The notes under the pieces: generated by a model
Told to the model about the DNA's origin: nothing
The model's database searches: none
The model's input: the letters and a program-made list of their open reading frames with translations, nothing else
Made by a program: the position numbers and the translations under genes
Part shown: one piece after another, positions 41,848-42,702 of the stretch
Position numbering within the stretch: position 1 is the first letter of the stretch
Layout of the letters: the number at the start of each line of letters is the position of its first letter
Source: Hyphococcus sp.
GTDB taxonomy: Bacteria; Pseudomonadota; Alphaproteobacteria; Caulobacterales; Parvularculaceae
Reading direction: 5' to 3'
DNA length: 42,702 bases
Assembly (NCBI GenBank): GCA_028285645.1
Contig: JANQOV010000156.1
Span: 1-42,702 of the forward strand

Positions 41848-42644
41848 TTGCCGCCTCCGCGACCGTGCGTGATTTCATAAAGCGCGATGGCGGTCGCCGT
41901 AGAAACATTGAGGCTTTCCATGGCTGGCGCAATCGGGATGCGCACAAGCATGTCACAGGTTTCCGCAACGAGGGCGCGAAGCCCGGCGCCCTCGGCGCCG
42001 ACAACGAGTGCAATAGGCGCGTCCTTCTCAAGTATTGTGATGTCCTCAGCGGCGTCGCCGGCAAGACCGGCGGTGACATAACCAAGCGCCTTTAACGCCT
42101 CAATGGACCGAGCGATGTTGACCGCCTTGACGCAAGGAACCGTCTCGATGGCGCCGGCGGCCGCCTTGGCGAGAGCGCCGGCGAGGGGCGGCGTGCGCCG
42201 TTCCTGTACAATGACAGCCCGGGCGCCGAAGGCGGCAGCAGAGCGAAAGATTGCGCCGATATTTTGGGGATCGGTGATTTGGTCAAGGACGAGTACCGGT
42301 CGGTTTGCGCCGTCCGGCTGGCAAACCTCCTTAAGGCGCGCCCGCGGCAGATCGAAAACCTCTGCGGCAAGACCCTGATGCACCGCGCCGGCAGGCAGGA
42401 GGGCGTCAATCGCATCGGGGCGGGCGTCTTCTGTTTTCGCGAGCCGGTCGCGGTCGATCTGCAAGTCTTGCTGGTCCGCCAGCCAGTCCGCAGCGTTTTT
42501 GGTGGCCACGACCCGGCGCATCCGACGGTCGGGATTGGCCAGCGCCGCGGCCACCGCATGGCGGCCATAGAGCCAAAGGCGCGCAGGCGCGTCGCCGCGC
42601 TTGCCGCGGGGGTGATGCTTTTGTTGCTGGGCGCGGTGTTGCAT
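41844..42644 (-). CDS. rlmB: 23S rRNA 2'-O-methyltransferase RlmB (TrmH/SpoU family)
   Basis: 266-aa SPOUT methyltransferase: N-terminal substrate-binding domain (LWLYGRHAVAAALANPDRRM), then the knot domain with LDQITDPQNIGAIFRSAAAF, VVGAEGAGLR and the C-terminal IPIAPAMESLNVSTATAIAL. By similarity it methylates G2251 of 23S rRNA. ATG 42644 gives the usual basic N-terminus; ATG 42683 adds 13 residues and is possible. First gene of an overlapping run. The 58 bases to the window end hold nothing I recognise. Confidence 0.92.
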   Translation of the reverse strand: MQHRAQQQKHHPRGKRGDAPARLWLYGRHAVAAALANPDRRMRRVVATKNAADWLADQQDLQIDRDRLAKTEDARPDAIDALLPAGAVHQGLAAEVFDLPRARLKEVCQPDGANRPVLVLDQITDPQNIGAIFRSAAAFGARAVIVQERRTPPLAGALAKAAAGAIETVPCVKAVNIARSIEALKALGYVTAGLAGDAAEDITILEKDAPIALVVGAEGAGLRALVAETCDMLVRIPIAPAMESLNVSTATAIALYEITHGRGGGK

Positions 42645-42702
42645 CGCTATCCAGTAGCGGTTTCTGCGGGCGCGGCAAACCACGGCTCATGGGATTTGTG
42701 GC

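Overview
This window comes from a flagellated, aerobic alphaproteobacterium with moderately high GC. The gene order murA / DUF2948 / hisD / UPF0262 / low-Mr phosphatase / infA / maf / RNase G / yacG is characteristic of Rhodobacterales, Caulobacterales and Parvularculales. The divergent fliX and flgI(-rod-binding protein-FlgN-like) arrangement next to a degenerate DksA points to the Caulobacter/Hyphomonas/Parvularcula side. Genus is not determinable by eye.

Layout. (1) 1-2272: 3' part of a heme/transferrin-type TonB receptor plus an unrecognised 161-aa partner. (2) 2273-4725: an AT-richer, gene-poor segment around tRNA-Thr(GGU), with an orphan membrane protein, a tandem palindrome and a Lar-like zinc-ribbon protein. 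(3) 4636-6662: a thioesterase, a small exported protein and a divergent LysR regulator. (4) 6724-15027: the housekeeping block for peptidoglycan, histidine, translation initiation, RNA decay and gyrase control. It is interrupted by two dispersed palindromic repeats, a DUF1801 gene, a relic of a second hisD tail and a DUF481 outer-membrane protein. (5) 15074-15969: an ArsR/SRPBCC pair with a visible operator. (6) 16071-18670: a zinc-type TonB receptor (ZnuD-like) with strongly His/Asp/Glu-rich loops, a small His-containing membrane protein before it and a strong bidirectional terminator after it. (7) 18704-21469: an EF-hand protein, a patatin and 3-hydroxybutyrate dehydrogenase. (8) 21842-32551: metabolic, membrane and repair genes (DUF899, DusA, TauE, FabH, CPBP protease, DUF4336, phosphohexomutase, nucleoside transporter, GFA, PaaI, uracil-DNA glycosylase family, methyltransferase-like). 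(9) 32548-36929: a flagellar group on both strands, with a membrane-anchored GH24 lysozyme at the end of the flgI run. (10) 36953-42644: AidB-type acyl-CoA dehydrogenase, a DUF5671 membrane protein, and an overlapping four-gene run rlmB-GFA-SDR-HAD.

Most genes belong to recognised families. The observations most worth a second look are: the in-frame, indel-free relic of a hisD C-terminus downstream of the inserted DUF1801 gene; the lysozyme placed with a muramidase-less FlgJ-type rod-binding protein; the metal-binding low-complexity loops of the ZnuD-like receptor; the tandem dyad beside tRNA-Thr; and several conserved-looking proteins without an assigned job. I did not find a CRISPR array, a complete insertion sequence, a prophage or a clear new multi-gene defence system.
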